A stretch of 64,000 bases of DNA from Vibrio hepatarius (GCF_018860525.1 NZ_JAHKPM010000032.1:124001-188000); one strand, 5' to 3'. Shown: positions 1 through 8,913, numbered from the stretch's first letter. Translations and numbers: made by a program. The notes: generated by a model not told the origin, from the letters alone.

Positions 1-10
1 TTTCGGGCTG

Positions 11-41
11 AAAATAAAAATATGGCGACAATAGCCGCCAT
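11..41 (-). terminator. Rho-independent terminator after yjbH
   Basis: Read on the minus strand, a 6-bp stem (arms 36-41 and 22-27, 8-nt loop) is followed by a T-rich tract (complement of 11-21). It lies 9 nt past the yjbH stop and closes the yjbEFGH transcript. Confidence 0.7.
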
Positions 42-49
42 CCTTTTTA

Positions 50-2257
50 TCAGTTGCTAATTGGTCTTTGATACCAAGGTGAGCGGGCGTCTGTTTCATC
101 AAATAGGGAATGTTTCTTACGTAACATTTGCCCCCCATCTCGAGTGAGTGGCTCCCAGCTTATGGTCGCACGGCTAGTACTTGGCTTGACTGTGAGTATA
201 TCGAATGGGATTGATATGTAGAAACCTTTGTTGTAGCTCCCTTCACCATATTCATCCGGGGTTAAGTTGGTCAGTGTAGCGTATGCGCCAACGATAATAC
301 CTGTGTCAAATTGCTTGGAAAGATCAATTCTAGCCCCTAAATCGCCTCCTAAGAACTTACCTGCGCTGACTTTTATTAAAGTGCTATCAAGGAAAGACCA
401 AGTCGGCATATAGTAGCCAGTGACATGTCCTGTAGTACCTCGGCTCAATACATAAGCCTGGCATGAAGGAATGCGAGAATCACACTGTGCTTCGTCATAG
501 AAGAAATAGTCATCTTGATATACCCCTAACCAAGAATCAGGGTCTCTCTGACTGACTAAATTGAAGTCCACTCCAAGTGCCCAGTTAGTATTTAATGGTC
601 GATAGAGAGTTTCTCCCCCAATGCCAGCAAACATCATTTCCAAATAGCCACCATACATTTGGGTGTAAACTTCTTCCATTGGTTGCTCAAACCAAGTTAG
701 CTGAAGATTCTCTAACCTAACCGGATTGTCATCGACATAGGCACGGAACATAGTTCTAACTCTTGGCGTAGAGTAATTCCTAACGTGAGGAGAATTTTCA
801 ACATAATTGAACTTGTCGTAATTATCGACAAGGTTGAAATATAAAGAGCCACCTAATTCTAGGTTATCGGTTAGCCAGTAATTAGACTTGGCACTTAAGC
901 CGATACTATAGAGATAAAAAGATTCAGGCCCACCAATACTTTGTTGTAATACTGGGTCGATACCGTAATCCCAATTGTTTTTACTGGTGGCTATCCTTAC
1001 CTTTGGAGTCGCTTCTGGTTCTAAATAGGATAGACTATCTTCAACGTTGGCATCTGGAGACATGTAATTGGATGCATTAACAAAGGCTTTCCTGTCTATA
1101 TTGGTCTGAGTTAAGCCCATACCATTTTTTTGTTCAACAATTTGGATGAGTTGAATAGATTCATTGGCATGGTGAGTAAGGATAGTTGCAGCTCGATCAA
1201 TCGCTTGTACTCGATCTCTATATTTAACTTGTTCACCTTTGAGTGTCACAACGTCTTTATCCAGCGAAATGGAGTTATTGCTATAACCTGCGTTTTGCTC
1301 AATTTGATTAGCAACGTTTTGCCAGTCGGTATTCTCTTCTGTTGGACGCAATTGGGCTTTGGAGTACAACTTATCTTCATCACGCCAGATTGGTTTTATA
1401 TCATTAAAGTTAGTATATAGATTAAAGCCAAAAGTTAGGGTGTTACCGCGTTGGTAACTAAGTTTGGCATCTCCCCAATCCCCAAGACGGTAATTTATGC
1501 CAAAGTTCCATGGCGTACTTTGCACCATAGGTTTAGACGCATTTCTTGTATTGGGAAAATCTTCAGAGTAGTCGTTGCCTTCATACTCAACTTTAAGGCG
1601 CAGAGGTTGATAAGGTGTTTGGTATTCTACGCCGCCGAATATCGCCGAAGGCCCTTTAAACCAACGCTGAGCATCAAACTCACCGCCACTGCCTTTATAA
1701 TCGCTTTGGCGAGTACAATAACTATCACTGAGTTTACAAGCTGGATTAGTCACAGTTCCACTTTGGCCAAGGTATCCCCAACCGAAACCGAGAGTAAAAT
1801 CTAGACTGCCAAAGCGTTTTGTTGCAGCGAGATATTCGCCATCAAAAAGTCCCGTACCAGCAAAGTCCCTCACCCCAATAGAAGTTTCAGGAAGGTAGTA
1901 GCTTTCATCTAGCAGCTTAATTTTAAAATCAACCCCCCTGTCTGTGTAGAGGTTATCTCCACTATAATTTGCATCATTACTAAAGAGAACATCTGGTACT
2001 CTGGTGTAGCGAAGCGTGGTTTCTAACCAGTCCATTAACTGTAGAGAAACCATATAGTGTTGGTAATCGTTATTGACCGTGATACCGACATTAAACTCAC
2101 CTTCTTTGGCCATTCTTCCTGTCGGTGTTTGCATTAACCCGGTGCCACCAAAGTCAGATTGAGAAACTTTCCAATCAGCTGAGGTTTCGGACCATGTGTT
2201 AGATGATAAAAATAGGCTAAGTAGAGTAACAAAGCTAAGAGTACAACGTTTGTTCAT
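50..2257 (-). CDS. yjbH: YjbH-family outer-membrane exopolysaccharide protein
   Basis: This 735-residue protein belongs to the YjbH/GfcD family, predicted outer-membrane beta-barrel proteins encoded with Wza-type exporters and needed for exopolysaccharide or group 4 capsule assembly. Residues 1-23 form a signal peptide with no lipobox cysteine. The mature part is rich in alternating aromatic/glycine strands typical of barrels (for example GFNLYTNF in the middle). It is the last gene of yjbEFGH and overlaps yjbG by 4 nt (ATGA), so the two are probably translationally coupled. The family is recognised from overall sequence and gene order; the exact transport role is inferred. Confidence 0.9.
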   Translation of the reverse strand: MNKRCTLSFVTLLSLFLSSNTWSETSADWKVSQSDFGGTGLMQTPTGRMAKEGEFNVGITVNNDYQHYMVSLQLMDWLETTLRYTRVPDVLFSNDANYSGDNLYTDRGVDFKIKLLDESYYLPETSIGVRDFAGTGLFDGEYLAATKRFGSLDFTLGFGWGYLGQSGTVTNPACKLSDSYCTRQSDYKGSGGEFDAQRWFKGPSAIFGGVEYQTPYQPLRLKVEYEGNDYSEDFPNTRNASKPMVQSTPWNFGINYRLGDWGDAKLSYQRGNTLTFGFNLYTNFNDIKPIWRDEDKLYSKAQLRPTEENTDWQNVANQIEQNAGYSNNSISLDKDVVTLKGEQVKYRDRVQAIDRAATILTHHANESIQLIQIVEQKNGMGLTQTNIDRKAFVNASNYMSPDANVEDSLSYLEPEATPKVRIATSKNNWDYGIDPVLQQSIGGPESFYLYSIGLSAKSNYWLTDNLELGGSLYFNLVDNYDKFNYVENSPHVRNYSTPRVRTMFRAYVDDNPVRLENLQLTWFEQPMEEVYTQMYGGYLEMMFAGIGGETLYRPLNTNWALGVDFNLVSQRDPDSWLGVYQDDYFFYDEAQCDSRIPSCQAYVLSRGTTGHVTGYYMPTWSFLDSTLIKVSAGKFLGGDLGARIDLSKQFDTGIIVGAYATLTNLTPDEYGEGSYNKGFYISIPFDILTVKPSTSRATISWEPLTRDGGQMLRKKHSLFDETDARSPWYQRPISN

Positions 2258-2985
2258 TGGCTGGCTTTTCTCATGCTGATGAGTTTGACAATGTCTTTTT
2301 CAAGGGAGTTGATAAGTGTAGAGTCGGTGTTAAAACCGACAAAGACAGAGGTGTTTGAAGGTAACTGCGTACCGTCATTATTCCAATAGGCGTAGCCAAG
2401 CTTTGATGTGTGTCCATCAGGATAAATAACCCAAGCAAAACTGTTGTTTGCCCCAGCCAATCGCTTAACTGTATTAACCGCTTCAGAAAGTAATGGGAAG
2501 TTTGAAACATCCACTGTGGAAGGTGTTTCTACTAAGCCTTCAATATATGAAATATGATTACGCTTTGGAAATATAAGCTCATATTTCCCTGAAAGAATAG
2601 GATTAAGTTTGTCTTGAATTAGAATTTCATCATGATCTAATGGGATAAATAATCGATAGCCAATATTCCAGCTTTCGATTTGTTTGATCATGGTATTAGC
2701 AAGTGCTGAATTTGGACCATCTAACAGACGGAGTCTAGTGATGATACTTGCTTTTAATTCGATTGCTTTCTGTTGTTGGTTTTTATCAAAAAGCTGATTG
2801 GCGATATAAAAGGCATCACTATAGTCGTTGGTGTTGTCTTTAATATCTTGAATAACGTCACTTAGACGCACTGGTTGAGTGTATTCAAATAATACGTTTT
2901 TGGCGGGAACTTGAACAACAAGTGCAGCTGCGAGAGTATTGAAGGATAAGAACAAAGCTAGCGAGGCTAGGATACGTGAGATCAT
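2254..2985 (-). CDS. yjbG: YjbG/GfcC-family periplasmic polysaccharide protein
   Basis: This 243-residue protein has an N-terminal signal peptide (about 1-19) and the GfcC-family layout: a short beta-grasp/SLBB-like segment near residues 38-52 (VRLSDVIQDI) and a C-terminal domain ending just before the yjbH start. GfcC relatives are soluble periplasmic proteins of group 4 capsule and Yjb exopolysaccharide operons; their biochemical role is not settled. It starts 5 nt after yjbF stops and overlaps yjbH by 4 nt, so the three genes form one transcription unit. Confidence 0.88.
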   Translation of the reverse strand: MISRILASLALFLSFNTLAAALVVQVPAKNVLFEYTQPVRLSDVIQDIKDNTNDYSDAFYIANQLFDKNQQQKAIELKASIITRLRLLDGPNSALANTMIKQIESWNIGYRLFIPLDHDEILIQDKLNPILSGKYELIFPKRNHISYIEGLVETPSTVDVSNFPLLSEAVNTVKRLAGANNSFAWVIYPDGHTSKLGYAYWNNDGTQLPSNTSVFVGFNTDSTLINSLEKDIVKLISMRKASQ

Positions 2986-2990
2986 GGTAT

Positions 2991-3647
2991 TTAGCCTTTG
3001 TAGGGTTTGAGAACTTCGAGTTCAATCTTTAAGTGTTCAGGGATAGCCCATTGCTTGCTTTTTACAACAATGCCTTGTTGGTCAATCCAAAAAATATTTT
3101 TATAAGTTTTATTAGTATTTGAAACTGTTACAGTCTCTGCGACTTTTTGAGTTTCCTTCTGCCAAATGAGAGAAGTGATTAACTCTTTACCAATAACACT
3201 TGATTGAATACTTGCTTGCTGATTGAAATGGTAGCCCGGCTGCCAGTCATAGGACGCTTGCCAAGACATTGATTCCAAACCTGATACGTGTATTGGGCTT
3301 GAACCACTGAAATTAAGTAGGTTATGGCTTGGTAAGAGGAGAGTTTTTACTACGCGGCCATTTTCTGTTGCAATCATAGCGCCATCAGATGACAGCCACT
3401 TCAACTTCATGCTGCCCGTGCTCGGATTGAGTTCCGTAAAGGCCAAAACCATAAAAACTCTAGGCCCATCATTCACTCTTGCGTAAATGCTCGCATAGGG
3501 GAGGGAAGTTACTTTTTCTGAAGTAACAATGGCGTCAGGTAAGCCTGTAAAGGCCTCTTTTATTGTGGAGCCTGTATCTTTAATGTACTGGCTACATCCG
3601 GAAACGATGGCCAAAAGGCAAACAATTAGAAAACGAAAATGCTTCAT
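2991..3647 (-). CDS. yjbF: YjbF/GfcB-family lipoprotein
   Basis: This 218-residue lipoprotein has a hydrophobic leader ending in the lipobox VSGC (residues 15-18), so Cys18 is the expected lipidation site; the following Ser-Gln predicts outer-membrane sorting. The rest is a beta-rich GfcB/YjbF domain. Family members sit beside Wza-type exporters and are needed for polysaccharide output. It is separated from yjbE by 99 nt that contain a stem-loop, and from yjbG by only 5 nt. Confidence 0.88.
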   Translation of the reverse strand: MKHFRFLIVCLLAIVSGCSQYIKDTGSTIKEAFTGLPDAIVTSEKVTSLPYASIYARVNDGPRVFMVLAFTELNPSTGSMKLKWLSSDGAMIATENGRVVKTLLLPSHNLLNFSGSSPIHVSGLESMSWQASYDWQPGYHFNQQASIQSSVIGKELITSLIWQKETQKVAETVTVSNTNKTYKNIFWIDQQGIVVKSKQWAIPEHLKIELEVLKPYKG

Positions 3648-3704
3648 AGCAACTGCACTGTTTTGTACTCAAATATAATGTGAGTCTTATTGGGGGGAGT
3701 AAAG

Positions 3705-3729
3705 TACCCTGAGATATCTACTCAGGGTA
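3705..3729 (-). other. Stem-loop between yjbE and yjbF
   Basis: A perfect 9-bp inverted repeat (arms 3705-3713 and 3721-3729, 7-nt loop) lies in the 99-nt gap between yjbE and yjbF. On the minus strand it is followed by only a short T-containing stretch (ACTTTACT). It is therefore more likely a partial terminator or an RNase-blocking hairpin than a full stop. It could let yjbE be made in excess over yjbFGH. Confidence 0.6.
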
Positions 3730-3746
3730 TTTTCTAGACCAAGAGG

Positions 3747-3998
3747 TTATCTTGTTGTTCCGTCTGTACCGCTAGTACCGTCATTGTTGTTAGCAGCAGC
3801 TACAGCAACAGCTGTAATTGCTACGGCACCAACAGTGACAGCCGTAGCAGTTACTGTGCCCGTTGCCGCAGTCGTTGCTGCAGAAGCACCCGCAGCGCCG
3901 CCAGTTGAGCTAGATGAAGCAGCGACTTCTTCGCCTGCAGCTAATACGTTTGTAGACATACCAAGAGCAAAAAGAATTGCAAGAGCGGTATTTCTCAT
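3747..3998 (-). CDS. yjbE: YjbE-like small secreted Ala/Thr-rich protein
   Basis: This 83-residue protein has a clear signal peptide (about 1-20, ending in VLAA) followed by a low-complexity Ala/Thr/Val/Gly mature part and a short Asn/Asp/Gly/Thr tail. It matches the small YjbE/GfcA proteins that open yjbEFGH-type operons. Its function is unknown even in E. coli. The Shine-Dalgarno sequence (TTGGAGGAAA, just upstream) is very strong, which with the downstream hairpin suggests a highly expressed first gene. A longer antisense reading frame over the same DNA is taken as a by-product of the GCx-rich codons. Confidence 0.78.
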   Translation of the reverse strand: MRNTALAILFALGMSTNVLAAGEEVAASSSSTGGAAGASAATTAATGTVTATAVTVGAVAITAVAVAAANNNDGTSGTDGTTR

Positions 3999-4066
3999 TG
4001 TGAATTTCCTCCAAAAAATAAATATAAAAGAGCGTATGAAGCGTATTGATAAGCACGCCCATTATA

Positions 4067-4095
4067 ATTCTATGGGATACTTACAAAGATGTAAA
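4067..4095 (-). promoter_or_regulatory. Promoter of yjbEFGH
   Basis: On the minus strand a -35 TTTACA (4090-4095) is spaced 17 bp from a -10 TAGAAT (4067-4072); TATAAT overlaps a few bases further on. It sits about 70 bp upstream of the yjbE start codon. This is a sequence match only. Confidence 0.55.
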
Positions 4096-4540
4096 AAGAA
4101 TTACGTTTATAAATACATTATTTCTAAATAAAGTTTATTAATAAGAGTTCTGGTACTGTTAACTTAGAGGTTTTGATTCTTTAATTTAAGTGGCCTATTT
4201 TTTAAATCAATGGAGTCTAAGCACAATATACGAAAAGATTGAAAATAAAGTCAAATTCAAGCTTATTTTTGCATTGTTTTTTTGTTTCGATCTTGAGGAT
4301 TTTTTTGATACTAATTTCTTAGGTTTTCTGATTGGCATAAAGTGAATTATTACAAGTGTTTAAATTTTAATTTGAAGTGCTTTAAATCAATGAAACTCTG
4401 TTGTTTGGCTACCGTTAAAATCGACATTCTCTTTTTTGAGACGCTATGTAAATATCCTTTTTATATTATTGACATGTTATTTTTCTTTGTTTTTCCATCG
4501 GTTACGGTTAAGCGATAGTAACGTTGAGATGTAAATTTAA

Positions 4541-4580
4541 CCATTAGTAACTGATAGTAAATGATAGTAACTGATATATA
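4541..4580. repeat. 10-bp tandem repeat upstream of wza
   Basis: Four consecutive 10-mers occur: CCATTAGTAA, CTGATAGTAA, ATGATAGTAA and CTGATATATA; a related GCGATAGTAA lies at about 4511-4520. The period equals one helical turn, as expected if a regulator binds the same face of DNA repeatedly. No named binding motif was recognised. Confidence 0.6.
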
Positions 4581-4792
4581 ATTTGTGATTTAAAGTAAAT
4601 CGAGATAGTATACGCGCTTCAAAAGTTACACTTGAAATTTACCTGTGCTAAAAGGCGTTTCATCTTAAGTGGACTATAAATTTCAATTAGGTTGTTGAGC
4701 GGTGGTTATTAATAGAGTGGAGCTCTAAAGTGTTCGATTTTTACATCACCTAAACATTACCGCATGTTCTCGTTTATACGATTTGGTTCGCA

Positions 4793-5929
4793 ATGAAGAT
4801 TAAAATGTACCGTTGTTTAATTATGCTGATTCCAGCTTTGTTAGCAGGCTGTGCCATTCCTGGCTCTCATTTATCAACCAGCAACAAAAATCTAGTATCT
4901 CACTCTGTTGAGAATCAAAGTGGTGATATCTCTGACGTCGTAAATCTATATCCGCTCACCGCTCAAACGGTATCTAGTTACCAGGTAAAGGATATTTTGG
5001 TCCCTCAGTCTAATCCAGAGCTTGATATAGAAATAGCTAAATATCAGTATCAAGTGGGTGTGGGAGATATCTTAAACATCACTATATGGGATCATCCAGA
5101 GCTGACAATACCAGCGGGATCTTATCGCAGTGCATCAGAGGCGGGTAATTGGGTCCATGCGGACGGTACAATTTTCTACCCCTATATTGGCGTTGTAGAA
5201 GTAACAGGAAAAACAGTTGGTGAGATTCGTTTAGATGTTGCCGATCGGTTAGCTAAATATATTGAAAGCCCCCAAGTGGATGTCAATGTTGCCGCGTTTC
5301 GCTCAAAAAAAACCTATGTCACAGGTGAGGTTTCAAAGCCGGGTCAGCAGCCGATCACAAACATCCCATTGACTTTGCTCGATGCGATTAATCGCTCAGG
5401 TGGACTTTCTGAAAATGCAGATTGGCGCAATGTGTCCTTGACTAGAATGGGTGCAGAAGAACACATTTCCCTGTATGGATTGATGCAGAAAGGCGATCTC
5501 ATGCAAAATAAATTATTACAACCTGGAGATATTATCCATGTCCCTCGTAACGATAATCAGAAAGTGTTTGTTATGGGTGAAGTCAATGAGCCGAAACTAC
5601 TTAAAATAGATCGAGCTGGTATGACGCTTACTGAAGCCTTGAGCAGTGCTGGTGGGATCAGTGAATTATCTGCTGATGCAACGGGCGTGTTCGTTATTCG
5701 CAGTTCTGACGATAAATCAGATCGTATGGCTGATGTATACCAACTTAATATGCAAGATGCATCTGCATTAGTGGTAGGAACAGAGTTTGATCTTAACCCA
5801 TATGATATCGTTTATGTGACAGCGGCTCCAGTTAGCCGATGGAATCGTGTTTTAGGGCAGTTCTTGCCAACGATCAACGGTTTTAATAACTTGAGTGAAG
5901 GTGTATTGCGTATTCGCAATTGGCCGTAG
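4793..5929 (+). CDS. wza: Wza-type polysaccharide export lipoprotein
   Basis: This 378-residue outer-membrane exporter has the same length as E. coli Wza. A signal peptide ends in the lipobox LAGC with Cys20 as the lipidation site. The polysaccharide-export (PES) domain follows, beginning YQVGVGDILNITIWDHPELT at about residue 86, then two SLBB repeats (KTYVTGEVSKPG and KVFVMGEVNEPK). The C-terminal 30 residues (VSRWNRVLGQFLPTI) correspond to the amphipathic helix forming the Wza pore. It is first in wza-wzb-wzc. An ATG four codons downstream (4805) is an alternative start. Confidence 0.93.
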   Translation: MKIKMYRCLIMLIPALLAGCAIPGSHLSTSNKNLVSHSVENQSGDISDVVNLYPLTAQTVSSYQVKDILVPQSNPELDIEIAKYQYQVGVGDILNITIWDHPELTIPAGSYRSASEAGNWVHADGTIFYPYIGVVEVTGKTVGEIRLDVADRLAKYIESPQVDVNVAAFRSKKTYVTGEVSKPGQQPITNIPLTLLDAINRSGGLSENADWRNVSLTRMGAEEHISLYGLMQKGDLMQNKLLQPGDIIHVPRNDNQKVFVMGEVNEPKLLKIDRAGMTLTEALSSAGGISELSADATGVFVIRSSDDKSDRMADVYQLNMQDASALVVGTEFDLNPYDIVYVTAAPVSRWNRVLGQFLPTINGFNNLSEGVLRIRNWP

Positions 5930-5947
5930 AAATTAATGTGACCCTTT

Positions 5948-5971
5948 ATAGAGGCTAAAACTAGCCTCTAT
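5948..5971 (+). other. Intercistronic stem-loop between wza and wzb
   Basis: A perfect 10-bp stem (5948-5957 with 5962-5971) closes a 4-nt AAAC loop, 18 nt after the wza stop. There is no U-tract after it, so it looks like an mRNA-stabilising or processing hairpin rather than a terminator. Confidence 0.65.
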
Positions 5972-5991
5972 GCCTTAGATGATAAATAACT

Positions 5992-6432
5992 ATGTTTAAT
6001 AATATTCTCGTTGTATGTGTCGGAAACATATGTCGTTCACCAATCGGTGAGGCAGCCTTGCAGAAGCTATTACCCGGTGCAAATGTTTCATCAGCAGGAT
6101 TGGCGGCGGAAAAGAGTCAATTGGTCGGTAAACCAGCTGATGATAAGGCCATTTTAGTGGCAGCAGAAAATGATATAGATTTATCAAGCCACCACTCACA
6201 ACAAGTAAGCTCGTCTCTATGTGCTGAATTTGATTTGATATTAGTGATGGAAAAAAGACACATTGAAGCCATAACCTCCATAGCACCAGAAGTACGTGGC
6301 AAGACCATGCTATTTGGGCAGTGGATAGGTCAGAAAGATGTCCCAGATCCGTATAAGCAAAGTAAAGAAGCATTTGATTATGCTTATCATCTTATTGAAC
6401 AAGCTGCGCAAGCTTGGGCGAAAAAATTATAG
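5992..6432 (+). CDS. wzb: Low-molecular-weight protein tyrosine phosphatase Wzb
   Basis: This 146-residue enzyme is the cognate phosphatase that removes phosphate from the Wzc tyrosine cluster. The P-loop CVGNICRS (C-x5-R-S; Cys9, Arg15) and the general-acid motif DPYKQS (Asp119) are both intact. Length and motifs match bacterial LMW-PTPs of capsule loci. It lies between wza and wzc, the standard order. It should cycle Wzc between phosphorylated and unphosphorylated forms, which is needed for polymer export. Confidence 0.95.
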   Translation: MFNNILVVCVGNICRSPIGEAALQKLLPGANVSSAGLAAEKSQLVGKPADDKAILVAAENDIDLSSHHSQQVSSSLCAEFDLILVMEKRHIEAITSIAPEVRGKTMLFGQWIGQKDVPDPYKQSKEAFDYAYHLIEQAAQAWAKKL

Positions 6433-6471
6433 TAATTCAACTCCCAAATAGGTTTTAGGACGTTATAGATA

Positions 6472-8640
6472 ATGACCACACAACAGATTAAGCAGCGCAT
6501 GGATAGCGTTTCTGATGAGATTGATTTAGGCAAGTTATTCGGCATTCTTATTGATGGTAAGTGGATAGTGCTACTTGTCACTATGTGCTTTGCAATTGCT
6601 GGTGTAGCATTTGCCCTTTTATCCACACCTATTTACAAAGCAGATGCGCTTATTCAAATTGAGCAAAAAAGTTCAGGTGGTATTTCGGCCATGGTTGGGG
6701 ATATGGGCGAATTGTTCGCGCAAGAGTCTTCAGCGGCTGCTGAAATTGAGATCATCAAGTCTCGCATGATACTTGGTGATACGGTTGATAAATTTAATCT
6801 TACGACAATTATTGAACCTGACTACTTTCCTGTCGTTGGTAAAGGTATTGCGCGCCTTACGGGATCTCAACCTCGTATTCAGGCGAGTCAATTCGAACTG
6901 CCAAGTGAAAGTTTAGCGTTTTCTTATCAAATTATTGTCACTGATCCTGACACGAAGTCTTATAAGTTGGTGCGTGATGATAGCCGTATTATTCTCTCTG
7001 GTCATGTTGGAGAGCTTGCGAAGTCTGGCGATTATAAATTGTTTGTCGCTGAATTGGATGCGGCGAACAATACAATATTCAATATTAGTAAGCGGAGCCC
7101 GTTAGAAGCGATCCAATGGCTAAAAGAAAATTTGTCTATCAACGAACGTGGTAAGCAAACCGGTATAATAGAGCTGTCTTTTACTGGTGAAAACAGGGCT
7201 AGAATCCAAGCTATTCTCAATGATATCAGCCAAAACTATTTTTTACAGAATGTGAAACGCAATTCCGCTGAAGCAGAGAAAAGTTTACACTTTTTAGAGC
7301 AACATTTACCAGTTATCAAATTAGAGCTAAATGGCGCTGAGGATACCTTAAACCGTTACCGTCAAGATAATGAGTCTATCGATTTAACCTTAGAGGCTAA
7401 GTCTACTTTAGAGGTGATGGTCAAACTTGAAGCGCAACTTAACCAACTAACATTTAAAGAAAGTGAAATTAGTCAACGCTTTACTACCGACCACCCTGCA
7501 TATAAGTCTTTATTGGATAAACGCCAAGTTCTGTTTAATGAAAGAGATCGTTTAAATAAACAAGTGCAAAAGTTACCAAAAACTCAGCGTGAGATACTAC
7601 GTATGACTCGTGATGTTGAGGTTAACCAGCAGATTTATATTCAGCTGTTAAATAAAGTCCAAGAGCTAAACATTATTAAAGCGGGTACAGTGGGCAATGT
7701 ACGCATCTTAGATAGTGCCCAAGCTTTTGAACGAGTAGTAAAACCGAAAAAAGCGCTTATTGTAGTGTTAGCCACACTGCTTGGTGGAATGTTCAGTGTT
7801 GCCTTCGTATTATTAAAAGCTGCCTTGAATAAAGGTGTTGAAAATCCAGCAGATATTGAAGAGCTTGGACTGTCAGTTTACGCAAGCATCCCTAAATCTG
7901 TTTTACAATCGGAGTTTATCACTAAACAACGTAAGAGCGGTAAGAACAAAAATAAGCAAGCGAAGATGATTTTGGCTGAGAGTAACCCAGCAGATCTGTC
8001 GATAGAAGCTCTGCGTGGCCTACGTACTAGCCTACATTTTGCAATGCTTGAAGCAAAAAATAACGTACTAATGATTTCTGGACCGGCGCCTAACGTTGGT
8101 AAAACCTTTGTTTCGATTAACTTTACTGCTGTAGTAGCAAAAGCAGGTAAAAAAGTGCTATTAATTGATGCAGATATGCGCAAAGGTTATTTGCATCAGC
8201 CATTTGGGCTTAAAGCCGAAAGTGGCCTATCTGATTATTTGATTGGTGCGGTCGAGCATTCTGCAGTGGTAAAAAGTGCCGGTGTTGAAAATATGCATAT
8301 TATTACCCGTGGCCAAATACCACCGAACCCCTCAGAGCTTTTAATGCATCAAAGATTTAAAGAATTAGTTGAGTGGGCTGAGCAAAACTACGACTTGGTA
8401 ATTATTGACACACCACCTGTTCTTGCAGTAACCGATCCAAGTATTATAGGTCGCCATGTTGGAACTGCCTTAATGGTGACGCGCTACGGGAAAAACACAG
8501 TAAAAGAGATTGAAATAGCAAGAAGCCGTTTTGAACAGTCAGGCGTAAATGTGAAAGGTGTAATCTTTAATGCTGTAGAAAAGAAAGCCTCATATGGGGA
8601 TGCCTACTATAGCTATAAATATTCCAATGACAACGCATAA
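6472..8640 (+). CDS. wzc: Wzc-type tyrosine autokinase and chain-length regulator
   Basis: This 722-residue inner-membrane BY-kinase has an N-terminal Wzz domain with a membrane segment at about 31-53, a long periplasmic coiled-coil region and a second membrane segment at about 425-447. The cytoplasmic kinase domain shows Walker A (GPAPNVGKT, about 537-545), Walker A' (LLIDADMR) and Walker B (LVIIDTPP). The protein ends in a tyrosine cluster (YGDAYYSYKY), the autophosphorylation site acted on by Wzb. It controls polymer length and couples to Wza. It is last in the wza-wzb-wzc unit; no terminator follows, only an AT-rich leader with JUMPStart. Confidence 0.95.
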   Translation: MTTQQIKQRMDSVSDEIDLGKLFGILIDGKWIVLLVTMCFAIAGVAFALLSTPIYKADALIQIEQKSSGGISAMVGDMGELFAQESSAAAEIEIIKSRMILGDTVDKFNLTTIIEPDYFPVVGKGIARLTGSQPRIQASQFELPSESLAFSYQIIVTDPDTKSYKLVRDDSRIILSGHVGELAKSGDYKLFVAELDAANNTIFNISKRSPLEAIQWLKENLSINERGKQTGIIELSFTGENRARIQAILNDISQNYFLQNVKRNSAEAEKSLHFLEQHLPVIKLELNGAEDTLNRYRQDNESIDLTLEAKSTLEVMVKLEAQLNQLTFKESEISQRFTTDHPAYKSLLDKRQVLFNERDRLNKQVQKLPKTQREILRMTRDVEVNQQIYIQLLNKVQELNIIKAGTVGNVRILDSAQAFERVVKPKKALIVVLATLLGGMFSVAFVLLKAALNKGVENPADIEELGLSVYASIPKSVLQSEFITKQRKSGKNKNKQAKMILAESNPADLSIEALRGLRTSLHFAMLEAKNNVLMISGPAPNVGKTFVSINFTAVVAKAGKKVLLIDADMRKGYLHQPFGLKAESGLSDYLIGAVEHSAVVKSAGVENMHIITRGQIPPNPSELLMHQRFKELVEWAEQNYDLVIIDTPPVLAVTDPSIIGRHVGTALMVTRYGKNTVKEIEIARSRFEQSGVNVKGVIFNAVEKKASYGDAYYSYKYSNDNA

Positions 8641-8820
8641 TTAACTAGTTTTTTAAGAGCTTAATTCTTTTAAATAGTCTTCTTAGAAAATAGATTCATT
8701 CCCATATATTTACAGAAAATTTGGTCATTTTGTTATTAATATAAAAATAATTATTTAATATTAAGCAAATTTGCATATTGAATAGATAAAAAATTTGGTT
8801 AAAAGTTTAAGCATTTGGGG

Positions 8821-8845
8821 GCTGTAACCTAAGGGCGGTAGCGTG
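8821..8845 (+). promoter_or_regulatory. JUMPStart element with ops site
   Basis: The core GGCGGTAGCGTG at 8834-8845 is an exact ops element, the non-template DNA signal that pauses RNA polymerase and recruits RfaH. The preceding bases (GCTGTAACCTAAG) match the JUMPStart consensus half. It lies about 70-80 nt upstream of the RfaH-like gene, in the 260-nt gap after wzc. Confidence 0.92.
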
Positions 8846-8913
8846 CTTTTTTATTGCCCGATATTTTTCATTGATAGTTAAAAATAGATTAAACATTACA
8901 GGTGGCATTTATT

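Larger units (their letters stand above)
3999..4792. other. Divergent control region between yjbE and wza (no gene seen)
   Basis: About 790 AT-rich bases separate the divergent yjbEFGH and wza-wzb-wzc operons. No convincing gene was found. It holds a good sigma-70-type promoter for yjbE (4067-4095) and a short 10-bp tandem repeat (4541-4580) about 210 bp upstream of wza. A wza promoter could not be picked with confidence. The length, unusual for this gene-dense stretch, suggests a multi-input regulatory region. Confidence 0.6.

Noticed and set aside
3784..4131. Plus-strand 115-codon frame opposite yjbE
   Set aside because: It mirrors the low-complexity Ala/Thr codons of yjbE. The minus-strand frame has a signal peptide, a strong ribosome site, a promoter and the expected operon position.
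4300..4360. Sigma-54 promoter between yjbE and wza
   Set aside because: A TGGCA occurs near 4333, but no TTGC follows at the required spacing.
4541..4580. CRISPR-like array
   Set aside because: The repeats are only 10 bp, have no spacers and no cas genes are nearby.
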